From Candidatus Nanoarchaeia archaeon (GTDB taxonomy: Archaea > Nanobdellota > Nanobdellia > Woesearchaeales > WJIZ01): 51,351 nt of DNA. Positions 15,533 to 23,558 of this stretch are shown here, piece after piece; the first letter of the stretch is position 1, and each line of letters opens with the position of its first letter. The stretch spans positions 1 through 51,351 of the forward strand of contig JANQND010000023.1 in assembly GCA_028279765.1 (NCBI GenBank), given 5' to 3'. Under the pieces are notes generated by a model. It worked only from the letters and a program-made list of their open reading frames with translations, was not told the DNA's origin and searched no databases. The position numbers were made by a program, and so were the translations under genes.

Positions 15533-17179
15533 ATGAAAAAGATAACACTTTTTGGATTATTCATGATTTTTCTGTTAGGAATTGTTAGTGCAGCACCTCA
15601 AATAAGCAATGTTGCTGTCTCTTCAAACCCTACAGAGAATTCTACTATTACCGTTACGGTTACTGCAACGGCTGCAGACAACGGAACTTCTGTTTTTTCT
15701 GTTAACGATTCACGGCTTGTTGAGAGTTCCAGTGATGCCACCAGTGCCGTGTACACCTGGGATACTGACTTTAATTCAGCAGGAACACACGCGATTAACT
15801 TTACGGTGAGTGATGCTGATTCCAGTGACAGCCAGACACAAACAATCACTGTTGCTAGTGTTAATAGGGCACCTGTTGCCAATGCAGGATCTTCCCAGTC
15901 AGTCGATATTAATGCTACGGCAACCCTATCCGGTTCAGGAACTGACGAGGATGGAGATAGTATCGCATCGTTTTCATGGGTTCTGGTATCAACTGTTTCC
16001 GGTGCTAACGCACAGCTAACGAATGCAAACCAGGCAACGGCAAGCTTTGTTTCTGACAAAGAAGGCTCATATGTATTCAACTTAACAGTTACCGATTCCA
16101 ATGGCGCATCTTCAAAACCAAGCCAGGTTACCGTTACGGTAAATGTTCCTGTTAGACTGGTCCTTGAAGACCTTGACATCAAGGTTGGCTCCAGTACTGA
16201 CAGTAACATCGAGGACAAAGGAGACGGCTATAATATTGACAAGGATGCTGAACCTGGAGATAAGATTACCGTTAAGGCAAATGTTGAGAATACGTTCACT
16301 GAAGACATCGATATCGAGGATGTATTCATGAAGGTTACCATCAAGGATATTGATGATGATGATGACCTTGAAGATGAAACCAGCGAAGATGATATTAGGG
16401 ATGGAGATGATCAGAAATTTGAGTTGGATTTCAACGTTCCTGAACGAGTAGATGAGGGCACCTATGATCTGATCATTGAAATTGAAGGTGACGATGAAAA
16501 TGGTGGAAGCCACAGGATTGTCAAAAACTTCATTCTTGAGGTTGATAAGGAATCCCATGATGTACGCATCAATAAAGCTGATCTTCGTGCAAGCACGCTG
16601 AGCTGTTCACGATCTACCAGTCTGGAAATTGAAGTTGTTAATTTTGGTGCAGATGAAGAAGAAGAGATCTTAGTTTCTGCTAAGAACTCTGAAATCGGAC
16701 TGGACTATGAGCTCTTTGATGATGGAGATATTGAGCTTGAAACAGGAAGCGATGACGATGCTGAACTGGATGTGAGCGTTCCTATTGTTGCAAGTGATGC
16801 ATCAGCAGGATCCTATCCTATCGAAATAAAAGTATTCCGTGATGAGTCCCGGCTGGAAGATACCAAGACTGTTACCCTGATTGTTGAGGATTGCTCAGAG
16901 CCTGCTCCGACAACCCCAAGTACACCTGCACAGGATGATCGCGATAATGACCGCTCTGACAGCAGAGATGATAATGTGGTAGTAGTAGTTGATCAGCCAA
17001 AGGACGATAGTGGATCCACTGTTCCAAGCACTGCAACATCATTCCCTGTCCTTGCCCAGCAAGTAAGTGATGATTCCTTTGCAGATTCAACCGGATATGT
17101 GGTTCTGCTTGGAGTTGCAGCACTTGTTCTTATCGTGCTGATCATCATGGTGGGAATGCTTCTTGGAAAGAAGAAGTAA
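15533..17179 (+). CDS. Large acidic surface protein with PKD-like domain, paralogue of the upstream gene
   Basis: 548 residues. The signal peptide is MKKITLFGLFMIFLLGIVSA. Residues of about 22-107 and 110-205 form two Ig/PKD-like domains; the second has the PKD signature (VNRAPVANAGSSQSVDINAT, GSGTDEDGDSI). Residues of about 208-455 correspond to the second half of the upstream protein, including LEVDKESHDVRI, KNSEIGLDYE, YPIEIKVFRDESRLEDT and a Cys pair. A Ser/Asp-rich linker and a C-terminal helix (VLLGVAALVLIVLIIMVGML) ending GKKK anchor it. The D/E content is very high. It is probably an abundant envelope protein; whether it forms the S-layer is inference. Confidence 0.7.
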   Translation: MKKITLFGLFMIFLLGIVSAAPQISNVAVSSNPTENSTITVTVTATAADNGTSVFSVNDSRLVESSSDATSAVYTWDTDFNSAGTHAINFTVSDADSSDSQTQTITVASVNRAPVANAGSSQSVDINATATLSGSGTDEDGDSIASFSWVLVSTVSGANAQLTNANQATASFVSDKEGSYVFNLTVTDSNGASSKPSQVTVTVNVPVRLVLEDLDIKVGSSTDSNIEDKGDGYNIDKDAEPGDKITVKANVENTFTEDIDIEDVFMKVTIKDIDDDDDLEDETSEDDIRDGDDQKFELDFNVPERVDEGTYDLIIEIEGDDENGGSHRIVKNFILEVDKESHDVRINKADLRASTLSCSRSTSLEIEVVNFGADEEEEILVSAKNSEIGLDYELFDDGDIELETGSDDDAELDVSVPIVASDASAGSYPIEIKVFRDESRLEDTKTVTLIVEDCSEPAPTTPSTPAQDDRDNDRSDSRDDNVVVVVDQPKDDSGSTVPSTATSFPVLAQQVSDDSFADSTGYVVLLGVAALVLIVLIIMVGMLLGKKK

Positions 17180-17212
17180 AACTTCTTTATTTTTTTATTC
17201 TCTTTTTCTTGT
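17180..17212 (+). terminator. T-rich terminator after the surface-protein gene
   Basis: The stop codon is followed by runs of T (TTTATTTTTTTATTCTCTTTTT) before the end of the convergent gene at 17213. Archaeal termination typically occurs at such T-tracts without a hairpin. Confidence 0.55.
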
Positions 17213-18025
17213 TTATTTCTTGTCTTCCTGATGAATAAACTGTTTCATTCTCTCAACAAAATGAGTTGCCTCTTCAAGATAGCGATCATAGTCTGATCCT
17301 CGAATCTCATGCACTTCACGATGCATAATTTGTTTGGCTAATTGATAGAACATACGCATGGTTTTCGAGTATTTTTTTTCTAATAGGCGCTTATTTACGA
17401 GCACTTCATCCAGAAGATCTGCCACATGCTCAGGTGTTGGCGGAACCGATCCCTGACTCATGAGCGCTGCGTGCGCAGCATCAATAACAGCCCAATAGAG
17501 ATCCACGGTTGCCTGCATTATGAGCTGCTTGGATCTGTTAATCGTTGGTGTTGCTTTAGAGTAATAGGACCAGATGCTTTCTTTTGATGGCCTGACACGG
17601 CCTTTCTTCAAGAGGAGTTGCAACGGATCAAAGAAACCAGTATCGTAGAGTGAGATTCCGTCCCTAAGAATGTTTACTCCGATGGGATCGCCGTTCCTCA
17701 TATATTCCCAGAAACTTGTTAGCCTAAGGGTTATTACGTGCAGCTTTCTGGATACTTTGAGAATGATGTTTTGGATTGCTATCCTGTAGGCGTCTGATAC
17801 GTCCTTATTGATAACAATAGAGAGATCGTCGATAATAACCATCACATCGATATCAGAATTCGGTGTGGCTGTTTTTCGGGCACTGGAGCCGAACAAGACG
17901 ATAGCACTGATGAATTTGCCCATTTCTTTGTGGAGCTCCTGTGCAAATTTAGCTGCCAGGTCATAGTCTTCCTTCTTATAGTGCTCCATATTTGGATGAT
18001 CCCTTCTTGGAATATCTATCTCCAT
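17213..18025 (-). CDS. Nucleotidyltransferase (MNT) domain fused to a HEPN-like domain
   Basis: 270 residues. The N-terminal domain has the polymerase-beta-type signature GSSARKT at residues 46-52 and SDIDVMVI at 57-64, giving the DxD metal pair D58/D60. After about residue 130 the protein is all-helical, with IDAAHAALMSQG and AKQIMHREVHEIRGSDYD, resembling HEPN domains fused to archaeal nucleotidyltransferases. Separate MNT-HEPN pairs act as toxin-antitoxin systems in which MNT modifies HEPN; a single-chain fusion could be a self-contained nucleotide transferase instead. The TATA box and the ribosome site AGGGGAAA support the ATG at 18025. No separate partner gene is adjacent. Confidence 0.75.
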   Translation of the reverse strand: MEIDIPRRDHPNMEHYKKEDYDLAAKFAQELHKEMGKFISAIVLFGSSARKTATPNSDIDVMVIIDDLSIVINKDVSDAYRIAIQNIILKVSRKLHVITLRLTSFWEYMRNGDPIGVNILRDGISLYDTGFFDPLQLLLKKGRVRPSKESIWSYYSKATPTINRSKQLIMQATVDLYWAVIDAAHAALMSQGSVPPTPEHVADLLDEVLVNKRLLEKKYSKTMRMFYQLAKQIMHREVHEIRGSDYDRYLEEATHFVERMKQFIHQEDKK

Positions 18026-18108
18026 TTCTTTTTCCCCTAAAGGATGACTCTGCTCAGGAACGTATATAAAAGTTAGTAACTATTGTTGAGGGGTAGAAGA
18101 AAAAGTAG

Positions 18109-18486
18109 TTATTTAAGAAATGCTTCGAGAATCTCTCTTGACACTGGCTTTTTCATATAGGTCACTCCCTGGGATTCCAGAGTTTCGATTGTTGCATCCT
18201 TTGAATCAGAAGTATGTAGAGCAATTCTTGCATTGGTTCCCTCCCTTAGAAGATTCTTTGCCAGATTTATTCCCACATCATATTTAGCTGGTCCTCCTTC
18301 ATCAAAGGGAACAGTATTATCCAGAATTATCGCATATGGGGAAAGATGATCAGATTTCTCAAGGAATCCTTGTTTACTCTGGGTTAGAAGCGGTTCATAC
18401 CCCAGATCTGTCAATTTAGCAATCAGAAGGCCAGCTTCATGGTTATCATCTTCAAGCAGAAGTACTTTTTTTTGTTCATTATACAT
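18109..18486 (-). CDS. Stand-alone response-regulator receiver domain (CheY-like)
   Basis: 125 residues, a complete receiver domain and nothing else. The acidic pocket is E12-D13-D14 in LLLEDDN, the phospho-acceptor is D56 in AIILDNTVP, T92 is in LHTSD, and the conserved lysine is in YMKKP near residue 112. An extra acidic loop (FDEGGPAKYD) follows the D56 strand. With no output domain it must act by protein-protein contact. Its neighbour at 18551-19045 is a histidine-kinase-type ATPase domain, so the two probably work together. A TATA-like TTTATATAG lies about 28 bases before the ATG, fitting a leaderless message separate from the ATPase gene. Confidence 0.88.
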   Translation of the reverse strand: MYNEQKKVLLLEDDNHEAGLLIAKLTDLGYEPLLTQSKQGFLEKSDHLSPYAIILDNTVPFDEGGPAKYDVGINLAKNLLREGTNARIALHTSDSKDATIETLESQGVTYMKKPVSREILEAFLK

Positions 18487-18550
18487 ATTGGAAAAGAGTG
18501 CGAGTGTACTATATAAATCTAATTCTATTATAGATTTACATTAAGAAAGA

Positions 18551-19045
18551 CTAAACTTTAAGAGGTAGTATAACGGTAGCATCAACTTTATAATCCCAAT
18601 CGGGATGGTTCTCATAGTACATGACTCCGCCCCCTTTATATGCCCCCACAGCAGCCCTAGCGTTCCCGGTAAGTCTACCTTGCCACGCTGTACGCCCTCC
18701 TGATCCAATTTGAGCTAGTTTCGTATTTAGCTCTGAAAGTGTCTCTTCGGGAATCGGTTTTCGATCATTCTCAATAATAAGTACTTGTGTGTTGTCAACA
18801 AGCAGAGTGCTGTATCTTAACTTAGTAATGCTGCCATCGTGAATTGGCTTGTTGTCAAGTTGTTCATTAGTTAATTCAGAAAGGATTGTTAACAGATACT
18901 TTGGAGTACCTTCTGTCGATGTGAAGTCAGAATATATTTTTGGCATGTCAGGATCGAGATCAACCTCCACTTCGAAATTTCTATTTCTGAGATATTGATC
19001 TTTCATTTGAATATGTTGTTGTACAATTTCATTCAAGGATTCCAT
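18551..19045 (-). CDS. Orphan histidine-kinase-type ATPase (HATPase_c-like) domain
   Basis: About 164 residues from the ATG at 19045, which lies about 28 bases after GTTTTATAAAC; a TTG at 19063 would add six residues but sits too close to that box. The sequence runs like the end of a kinase: FEVEVDLDPDMPKIYSD, then LLTILSELTNEQLDN (N-box), then LIIENDRKPIPEETL (G1-like), then a Gly-rich lid, AVGAYKGGGVMYYENHP and DATVILPL. The second glycine motif is degenerate, and there is no dimerisation domain with a phospho-acceptor His. It may be a catalytic-only or inactive, ATP-sensing partner for the adjacent receiver. The family call is based on motif order. Confidence 0.65.
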   Translation of the reverse strand: MESLNEIVQQHIQMKDQYLRNRNFEVEVDLDPDMPKIYSDFTSTEGTPKYLLTILSELTNEQLDNKPIHDGSITKLRYSTLLVDNTQVLIIENDRKPIPEETLSELNTKLAQIGSGGRTAWQGRLTGNARAAVGAYKGGGVMYYENHPDWDYKVDATVILPLKV

Positions 19046-19218
19046 GATACCAGAGAATTTCAATAGTTTATAAAACTACCTTTATTTACTACTTTCTAAA
19101 AGTAACTCTCCATCGGATTTGAGCATATACGATTGATTTAGAAAATCTCAAAAAATTGGGCTAATCACACCCTATAAATCATCAAAACCCATATAAACAA
19201 GCACAATAACTATTTCTC

Positions 19219-20046
19219 ATGCTTCAAAAGCTTTATTCTCTTCTGGGATCCTGGACTAAGGCACTTGATATTTTGTATGTGCATGAAGGGGTAAAGCCCT
19301 GCTGCAGAGTCCTTGATGTTGATGGACTGAGTGATATTCTCAAAGAGATGAAGTTGTCCTATGAGACCTCTGATTTTGGTGTGGAGATGCAAAAGAATGT
19401 CGGAGGATCTTATACCGATAAGGGAAAGAGTGTGAAGGAAGGCGGAAGAAGGGTTTTATACGTCTCTAAGGATGCGCAGAGTGCAAAGGAAGCAAAACAG
19501 GCAGAATCTGAGCAGAATCACAAGAGGCTTGGTTTGCTGCTTGGTTATCCTTGCTGCTGTGTTGAGTTTTTCCAGGAGCATGCTGAAAAAGAAGAAGAGT
19601 CAGACTTTGACCTTACCGTGAATGTTGCGGCGGCTTCGGTCGGCGTTAAGCACCCCTGGCACACCAATACCTGCCTTCGCGGGTTTGATGTGAACCTGTT
19701 ATCGCACTTTCCCTGCAGTTTTCAGTGTGAGCAAAGTAAAGAAATAGCAGAGAAGAACCTGGCGATTATCAAAAAGCATGAGTCTGATCTTGCTCAGTAT
19801 TTTGTGCACGCCCTGCAATGCGCCCTGATCTATGCACGGGGAGTGGGCGTGTATAGCTTTAAGCGAGCGGCTATGGACAGGAATATCATGGTGTATGATT
19901 CCCGACATTTGGTTTCAAGCTCAAAGAATAGTTTTCACGATCTGCTCATCAGGGAGAACAAAATAGCTCTTCTTGGGAAACAGCATTTTCTCGTAGGAAA
20001 AACAAAGGTGCAGGACGATCAGACCTTTTTTGCCTTGTTCTCATAG
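19219..20046 (+). CDS. DUF483-like cysteine-containing archaeal protein
   Basis: 275 residues. Two cysteine-rich blocks stand out, LGYPCCCVEFFQEH and SHFPCSFQCEQSKEIAEKN, with a conserved-looking WHTNTCLRGFD between them. This arrangement matches my recollection of the archaeal DUF483 family, whose function is unknown; the Cys and His residues suggest a metal or redox site. There is no signal peptide, so it is likely cytoplasmic. The ATG lies about 27 bases after CCATATAAAC, fitting a leaderless start. Its 3' end overlaps the convergent methyltransferase gene by 28 bases. The family assignment is from memory of the motif and moderately sure. Confidence 0.6.
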   Translation: MLQKLYSLLGSWTKALDILYVHEGVKPCCRVLDVDGLSDILKEMKLSYETSDFGVEMQKNVGGSYTDKGKSVKEGGRRVLYVSKDAQSAKEAKQAESEQNHKRLGLLLGYPCCCVEFFQEHAEKEEESDFDLTVNVAAASVGVKHPWHTNTCLRGFDVNLLSHFPCSFQCEQSKEIAEKNLAIIKKHESDLAQYFVHALQCALIYARGVGVYSFKRAAMDRNIMVYDSRHLVSSSKNSFHDLLIRENKIALLGKQHFLVGKTKVQDDQTFFALFS

Positions 20047-20555
20047 ACACAGACCGTAAAATGATTGGTCTCGAACTCGTCGACTTTCTTTAGGGTTTTA
20101 GGCTGAAAGATTGAGGAGTAAACCATTAACATCCCATTGAGTTCTTCTTTGAGCTTTTTTTCCAGCTTCAGGGAAAATGGCTGATCCGGCGCCATGTAGA
20201 GGAAGTCGTAATCAGTAAAGGAGACATCATAAAAATTCTTCTTGATGAAAGTGGTATTTTGTATTGAGAGCTTTTGCTTCATACTGTTTGAGATGTTGAA
20301 CAGGCTCTCATCCAGTTCGATTCCGTGAGCGTGCCTGAAGAAAAGTGAGGCAACCATGACCGCTATGCCATCACCTGAGCCTAAATCGAGAAAGACCTTT
20401 GATTTGTCTTCGTATTTTTTGTAGGCCTTGAAAATCTCTTTGGGAAGAGAGGGTGCCCAAATGCCATGATCCATGTATTTGATAAGGATAGGATTCTCTT
20501 TTAAGAATTCTTCATGATGTTTTTTGTAGGTTTCTTTTATTTTTTCGAATGACAT
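20019..20555 (-). CDS. Class I SAM-dependent methyltransferase
   Basis: 178 residues. Motif I is VFLDLGSGDGIAVMVA near residues 54-69, followed by HGIELDESLF (acidic SAM ribose contact) and DFLYMAPDQPF in the motif IV position. The small size and the helical N-terminal cap (YMDHGIWAPSLPKEIFKAYK) resemble a group of small archaeal methyltransferases whose substrate may be a protein or small molecule. The ATG at 20555 is preceded by GAATATAAAAG only 6-16 bases away, too close for a normal promoter spacing, so the promoter or the start is uncertain. The 3' end overlaps the DUF483-like gene. Confidence 0.78.
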   Translation of the reverse strand: MSFEKIKETYKKHHEEFLKENPILIKYMDHGIWAPSLPKEIFKAYKKYEDKSKVFLDLGSGDGIAVMVASLFFRHAHGIELDESLFNISNSMKQKLSIQNTTFIKKNFYDVSFTDYDFLYMAPDQPFSLKLEKKLKEELNGMLMVYSSIFQPKTLKKVDEFETNHFTVCVYENKAKKV

Positions 20556-20582
20556 TTTACTTTTATATTCGCGGTTTCAGTA

Positions 20583-20721
20583 GAAACAACAATAATGGTA
20601 GGCATCCTCAAAAATCAGAGATTTTTGGGACCCTGAAAATCTTTGATTTTCATGGAAACGATTTCGCTCTAGACAAAATTCATAGCTCTAAATCTTCGTC
20701 CATTCGCGCCATTGTTGTTTC
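20583..20721. repeat. Structured element: outer inverted repeat enclosing two tandem hairpins
   Basis: Outer arms are GAAACAACAATAATGG at 20583-20598 and CCATTGTTGTTTC at 20709-20721, complementary except for a three-base insert. Inside lie two perfect stem-loops: CAAAAATC/GATTTTTG (20609-20616 and 20620-20627, three-base loop) and TGAAAATC/GATTTTCA (20634-20641 and 20645-20652, three-base loop). The two hairpins resemble each other. It could be a small mobile element of MITE type, a non-coding RNA or a strong transcription barrier between divergent genes. The 60-codon frame across it is ignored, as it follows the repeats. Confidence 0.6.
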
Positions 20722-20780
20722 AGGTAGTTAATATTTCCACTTGAGTAACATTAAAAAAGCCTGCTGCATTCCCCTCTGTT

Positions 20781-20981
20781 ATGGCAAGCCGTCGTGAACT
20801 TATTTTATTATTGCTCCTGGTAGTTCTGTTTGCCGGGTTTTTTATGGCTGCGTTTTTGAATGCGCAGAGAGGAGTTGCGGTATTTGGCATTGGGTTTGAC
20901 CCTGTTGTTGAGGATTATGTGATCATGGCTCTCTCGTTTGCCTGCTTAATCCGAACCTTTGCTGCGATTGTGTCCCATTAG
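20781..20981 (+). CDS. Hypothetical small membrane protein with two helices
   Basis: 66 residues. The first hydrophobic segment, LILLLLLVVLFAGFFMAAFL, follows a basic N-terminus (MASRREL), and the second, VIMALSFACLIRTFAAI, ends near the C-terminus. No family is recognised. The stop overlaps the convergent 155-residue gene by four bases. The promoter is weak: no clear TATA box at the usual distance. It lies right after the structured repeat element, which may contribute to its expression. The frame is short but its charge and hydrophobicity pattern look protein-like. Confidence 0.5.
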   Translation: MASRRELILLLLLVVLFAGFFMAAFLNAQRGVAVFGIGFDPVVEDYVIMALSFACLIRTFAAIVSH

Positions 20982-21445
20982 CCTTTCGAATAATCCCGGA
21001 TCTTTTTGAGAACGGATTTTGATGCTGAAATTTCTGCTCCTTTTTCTACTTCTGATTTGTAGGCAACCGTATCATCCATCTTAATGGTGATTTCCCTTTG
21101 GATGCCACTGTCTGCTGCCCCATAATGAGAGGGCTGGTCTGCAGAGTAGTTATCAGAGGGAGTATAGGCCACCCCTTTCGAATCTTCTTTCTGTTTAGGT
21201 GCCTCTTTGTGCACTGTTCCTTCTAATCCCTCTGGGGCCTCAAACATGGCTGAAATATCGACTGGCTGGAGCTGAGGGACTTCAATATCCGGGAGGGAGT
21301 CTCGTTGTGCAATTTCCTGCTCTGCTCGCTTAATGAGCTCTTCTGCTTCTTTTTCCTCTTTTTTTCGCTGTTCTTTGAAATCTTTCAATTCCCTGAGCCG
21401 CTCTTCTGCAGAGAGTTTTCCGAGCTTTTTTTTATCTAATGCCAT
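20978..21445 (-). CDS. Hypothetical protein with N-terminal coiled coil
   Basis: 155 residues from the ATG at 21445; a TTG two codons upstream is less likely. Residues of about 2-50 form a highly charged helix (AEERLRELKDFKEQRKKEEK) predicted as a coiled coil. Residues 50-115 are low-complexity and rich in Pro, Glu, Ser and Gln. Residues 115-155 contain ITIKMDDTVAYKSEVEKG and a basic end, SVLKKIRDYSKG. There is no membrane segment. It may be a cytoplasmic adaptor or scaffold, but there is no direct evidence of function. It overlaps the convergent small membrane protein gene by four bases. Confidence 0.6.
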   Translation of the reverse strand: MALDKKKLGKLSAEERLRELKDFKEQRKKEEKEAEELIKRAEQEIAQRDSLPDIEVPQLQPVDISAMFEAPEGLEGTVHKEAPKQKEDSKGVAYTPSDNYSADQPSHYGAADSGIQREITIKMDDTVAYKSEVEKGAEISASKSVLKKIRDYSKG

Positions 21446-21581
21446 CCCCAATTATAGCTCTGAATTGTACAGATATAAAAATATTCTTGCTTGAAAGAGA
21501 ATTTTGACTAAAGAGAAGCAAATGATATTAAATAGAGACTCTCAATATTTTTATCTCTTTTCAGTGGTTACAAATGGCAAG

Positions 21582-21590
21582 ATTTATAAA
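21582..21590 (+). promoter_or_regulatory. TATA box of the polysaccharide deacetylase gene
   Basis: ATTTATAAA lies 24-32 bases before the ATG at 21614, with no ribosome site in between. This is a typical leaderless arrangement in this window. Confidence 0.55.
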
Positions 21591-21613
21591 GGGCTATTTT
21601 TCCTCCTACTAAT

Positions 21614-22492
21614 ATGGCTCAAAAAGTATTGTCGTTAGGCTTTGATACGGAGCGACCCTATGGAAATTTTGCTTATACTCCTGAAGGAAAAGATTTAAGG
21701 AAGAAGCAGATTGAATTTGTTGCGAAGATCAATGAAGAGTATGACAAACTGGGGGCTCCGCGAACGTTTTTTATTCTGGGTCATTATTTAGATGCTAGCC
21801 TTGATGAATTTTCTCAAGAGCATTTGCAGCAAATATATGATAAAAGTAATCTACTAATTGAACTCCAACAACATAGTTATTCTCACCTCATTTTCAGGCC
21901 AATTAAAGGCAGAGATGATGCAGTGGTAGGTGCTGGAGAATTTATTGAAGACCTTTCCAATGCCAATGAAACCATTGAGAAAATCTTGGATGTTAAACCT
22001 GATGGGCTGAGAGTGCCGATTGGTTATGATCAGGATATGTCCAATCAAACCGAGATATTACAAGGTTTGAAAAAGTTAGGCATTCGTTATATCTCTTCTG
22101 TTACTCGCAGCAAGGATTCTATGAATGCTCCCTTTGGTAAAGATAAGCAGCCTCATCATTACGGAAAAGAAGAGTATCCTGATATTGCTGAGATTCCGTC
22201 CCATGGCTGGCAGGATGCGATATTCACACCGGAAAATACGAGAAAGCTTCTTCAGAAAGGCCCTTTCTCTCCAAAAGGAATCATTGAGCATTATGAGGGA
22301 TTGTTTGCTGATGCGAGAAAGATTAATTCAGATTTTGTAAGCGTTGGACTCAGCCTGCACCCCTGGGCAATGATGGAGTATGACCCTAAATTAGAGATTC
22401 ACAAGCACTTAATCGGTTCAGCAAGGGAGAAAGGGTTTGAAATTGTAACCTATGGAAAAGTTGCTGATATAGTCCTTTCCCAAAACACTTAA
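21614..22492 (+). CDS. Polysaccharide deacetylase (NodB-like, CE4 family)
   Basis: 292 residues. Metal-site motifs appear in order: GFDTE at residues 9-13 (catalytic base Asp in motif 1), QHSYSH at 86-91 (HxxxH zinc ligands), GLRVPIGYD at about 131-138 (motif 3, RxPxG), and SLHPW near the C-terminus. CE4 enzymes remove N-acetyl groups from amino-sugar polymers or glycans. There is no signal peptide, so it may act on an intracellular glycan precursor rather than on a finished wall. It lies upstream of the pyr operon but has its own promoter. Neighbouring GT-C enzymes and large surface proteins suggest a role in glycan synthesis, by inference. Confidence 0.85.
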   Translation: MAQKVLSLGFDTERPYGNFAYTPEGKDLRKKQIEFVAKINEEYDKLGAPRTFFILGHYLDASLDEFSQEHLQQIYDKSNLLIELQQHSYSHLIFRPIKGRDDAVVGAGEFIEDLSNANETIEKILDVKPDGLRVPIGYDQDMSNQTEILQGLKKLGIRYISSVTRSKDSMNAPFGKDKQPHHYGKEEYPDIAEIPSHGWQDAIFTPENTRKLLQKGPFSPKGIIEHYEGLFADARKINSDFVSVGLSLHPWAMMEYDPKLEIHKHLIGSAREKGFEIVTYGKVADIVLSQNT

Positions 22493-22636
22493 ATAATCAC
22501 TTAAATTCCTTATTATTATGCCCAAAAGGCATTCTTCTTAGGGGTGACCCTTTTTCATTTTGGCGTTTTTCTGCACGACAACTGCCGCATTTATCGCAAG
22601 TTTTAAATAACACCAACCGATTATTTTATTTTTAAG
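22493..22636 (+). promoter_or_regulatory. Terminator-like region and pyr operon promoter
   Basis: After the deacetylase stop comes AGGGGTGACCCTTTTT near 22540, then TTTTTCTG: a small hairpin and T-runs that could end transcription. TTTTAAATAA at 22601-22610 is the TATA-like box about 27-36 bases before the pyrB ATG. No attenuator-like ORF or riboswitch structure was seen. Confidence 0.5.
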
Positions 22637-23554
22637 ATGACATTCAAAGGAAGAAGCATAATCTCTATCCGCGACTTTTCTAAGCAAGATTTATTGACCG
22701 TTCTTTCTCATGCAAAAAAGCTGGAGAAAACACCGCAGCCAAACCTGATGAAGAATAAGGTGATGGCAACACTGTTCTTTGAGCCCTCAACAAGGACGCG
22801 ATTAAGCTTTGTGAGCGCCATGGAAAAAATAGGAGGAAGCATCCTGGGTTTTGAAAATACGGACACCACCAGCGTTACCAAGGGAGAGACACTATGGGAT
22901 ACGATCAAGATGGTCGATCAGTATGCAGATGTTATTGTGATGCGCCATAGCATTGAGGGTGCAGCACGCCTTGCATCAGAGGCATCAGCGGTTCCCGTCA
23001 TCAATGCAGGGGATGGGGCGAATCAGCACCCTACGCAAACACTTCTCGATCTCTATACGATCCAAAAGGAAAAAGGAAAGCTGGATGGCTTGAATGTCGG
23101 CTTTGTAGGAGACCTCAAGTATGGAAGGACAGTGCATTCCCTCTGCATTGCCATGTCGCATTTCAAGACAAAGATGTTTTTCATTGCTCCAAAGGCACTG
23201 CAAATGCCTAAGTCATATTTAGAGGATCTGAAAAAGAATAACATCCCCTATGTGTTAGAGGAAGACCTTGAAAAGGTGGCAAAAGATATGGATATTATCT
23301 ACATGACACGTATTCAGAAGGAGCGGTTTACTGACCCGGTAGAATATAACAAGCTTAAAGGAGTGTATCAGATTGATGCAAGCCTGCTTAAGCATACAAA
23401 GAAAAATGTCAGCATCCTGCATCCGCTTCCGAGGGTGGATGAGATTAGCACTGACCTGGATGAGACCCCGAACGCAGCCTACTTTCGACAGGCAGGAAAT
23501 GGGGTGCCGGTTCGGCAGGCAATTATCGGACTCGTAACAGGAAAACTCAAATAA
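22637..23554 (+). CDS. pyrB: Aspartate carbamoyltransferase, catalytic subunit
   Basis: 305 residues, the normal length. Carbamoyl-phosphate and aspartate site motifs are intact: FFEPSTRTRLSF near residue 48, MRHS near 102, HPTQTLLDLYTI near 134, and HPLPRVDEI near 262. The enzyme makes carbamoyl aspartate, the first committed step of pyrimidine synthesis, and works as the catalytic trimer with PyrI. It is the first gene of pyrBIDKCEF, and translation of pyrI begins four bases after its stop. A TATA box about 30 bases upstream of the ATG suggests a leaderless message. No carbamoyl phosphate synthetase gene is in the window. Confidence 0.97.
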   Translation: MTFKGRSIISIRDFSKQDLLTVLSHAKKLEKTPQPNLMKNKVMATLFFEPSTRTRLSFVSAMEKIGGSILGFENTDTTSVTKGETLWDTIKMVDQYADVIVMRHSIEGAARLASEASAVPVINAGDGANQHPTQTLLDLYTIQKEKGKLDGLNVGFVGDLKYGRTVHSLCIAMSHFKTKMFFIAPKALQMPKSYLEDLKKNNIPYVLEEDLEKVAKDMDIIYMTRIQKERFTDPVEYNKLKGVYQIDASLLKHTKKNVSILHPLPRVDEISTDLDETPNAAYFRQAGNGVPVRQAIIGLVTGKLK

Positions 23555-23558
23555 AAAA

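Noticed and set aside
15598-16218. 206-codon minus-strand frame
   Set aside because: It is antisense to the PKD-containing surface protein, whose signal peptide and domains are convincing.
20549-20731. 60-codon plus-strand frame over the structured element
   Set aside because: Its sequence is a by-product of the inverted repeats and overlaps the start of the methyltransferase gene; codons and composition are not protein-like.
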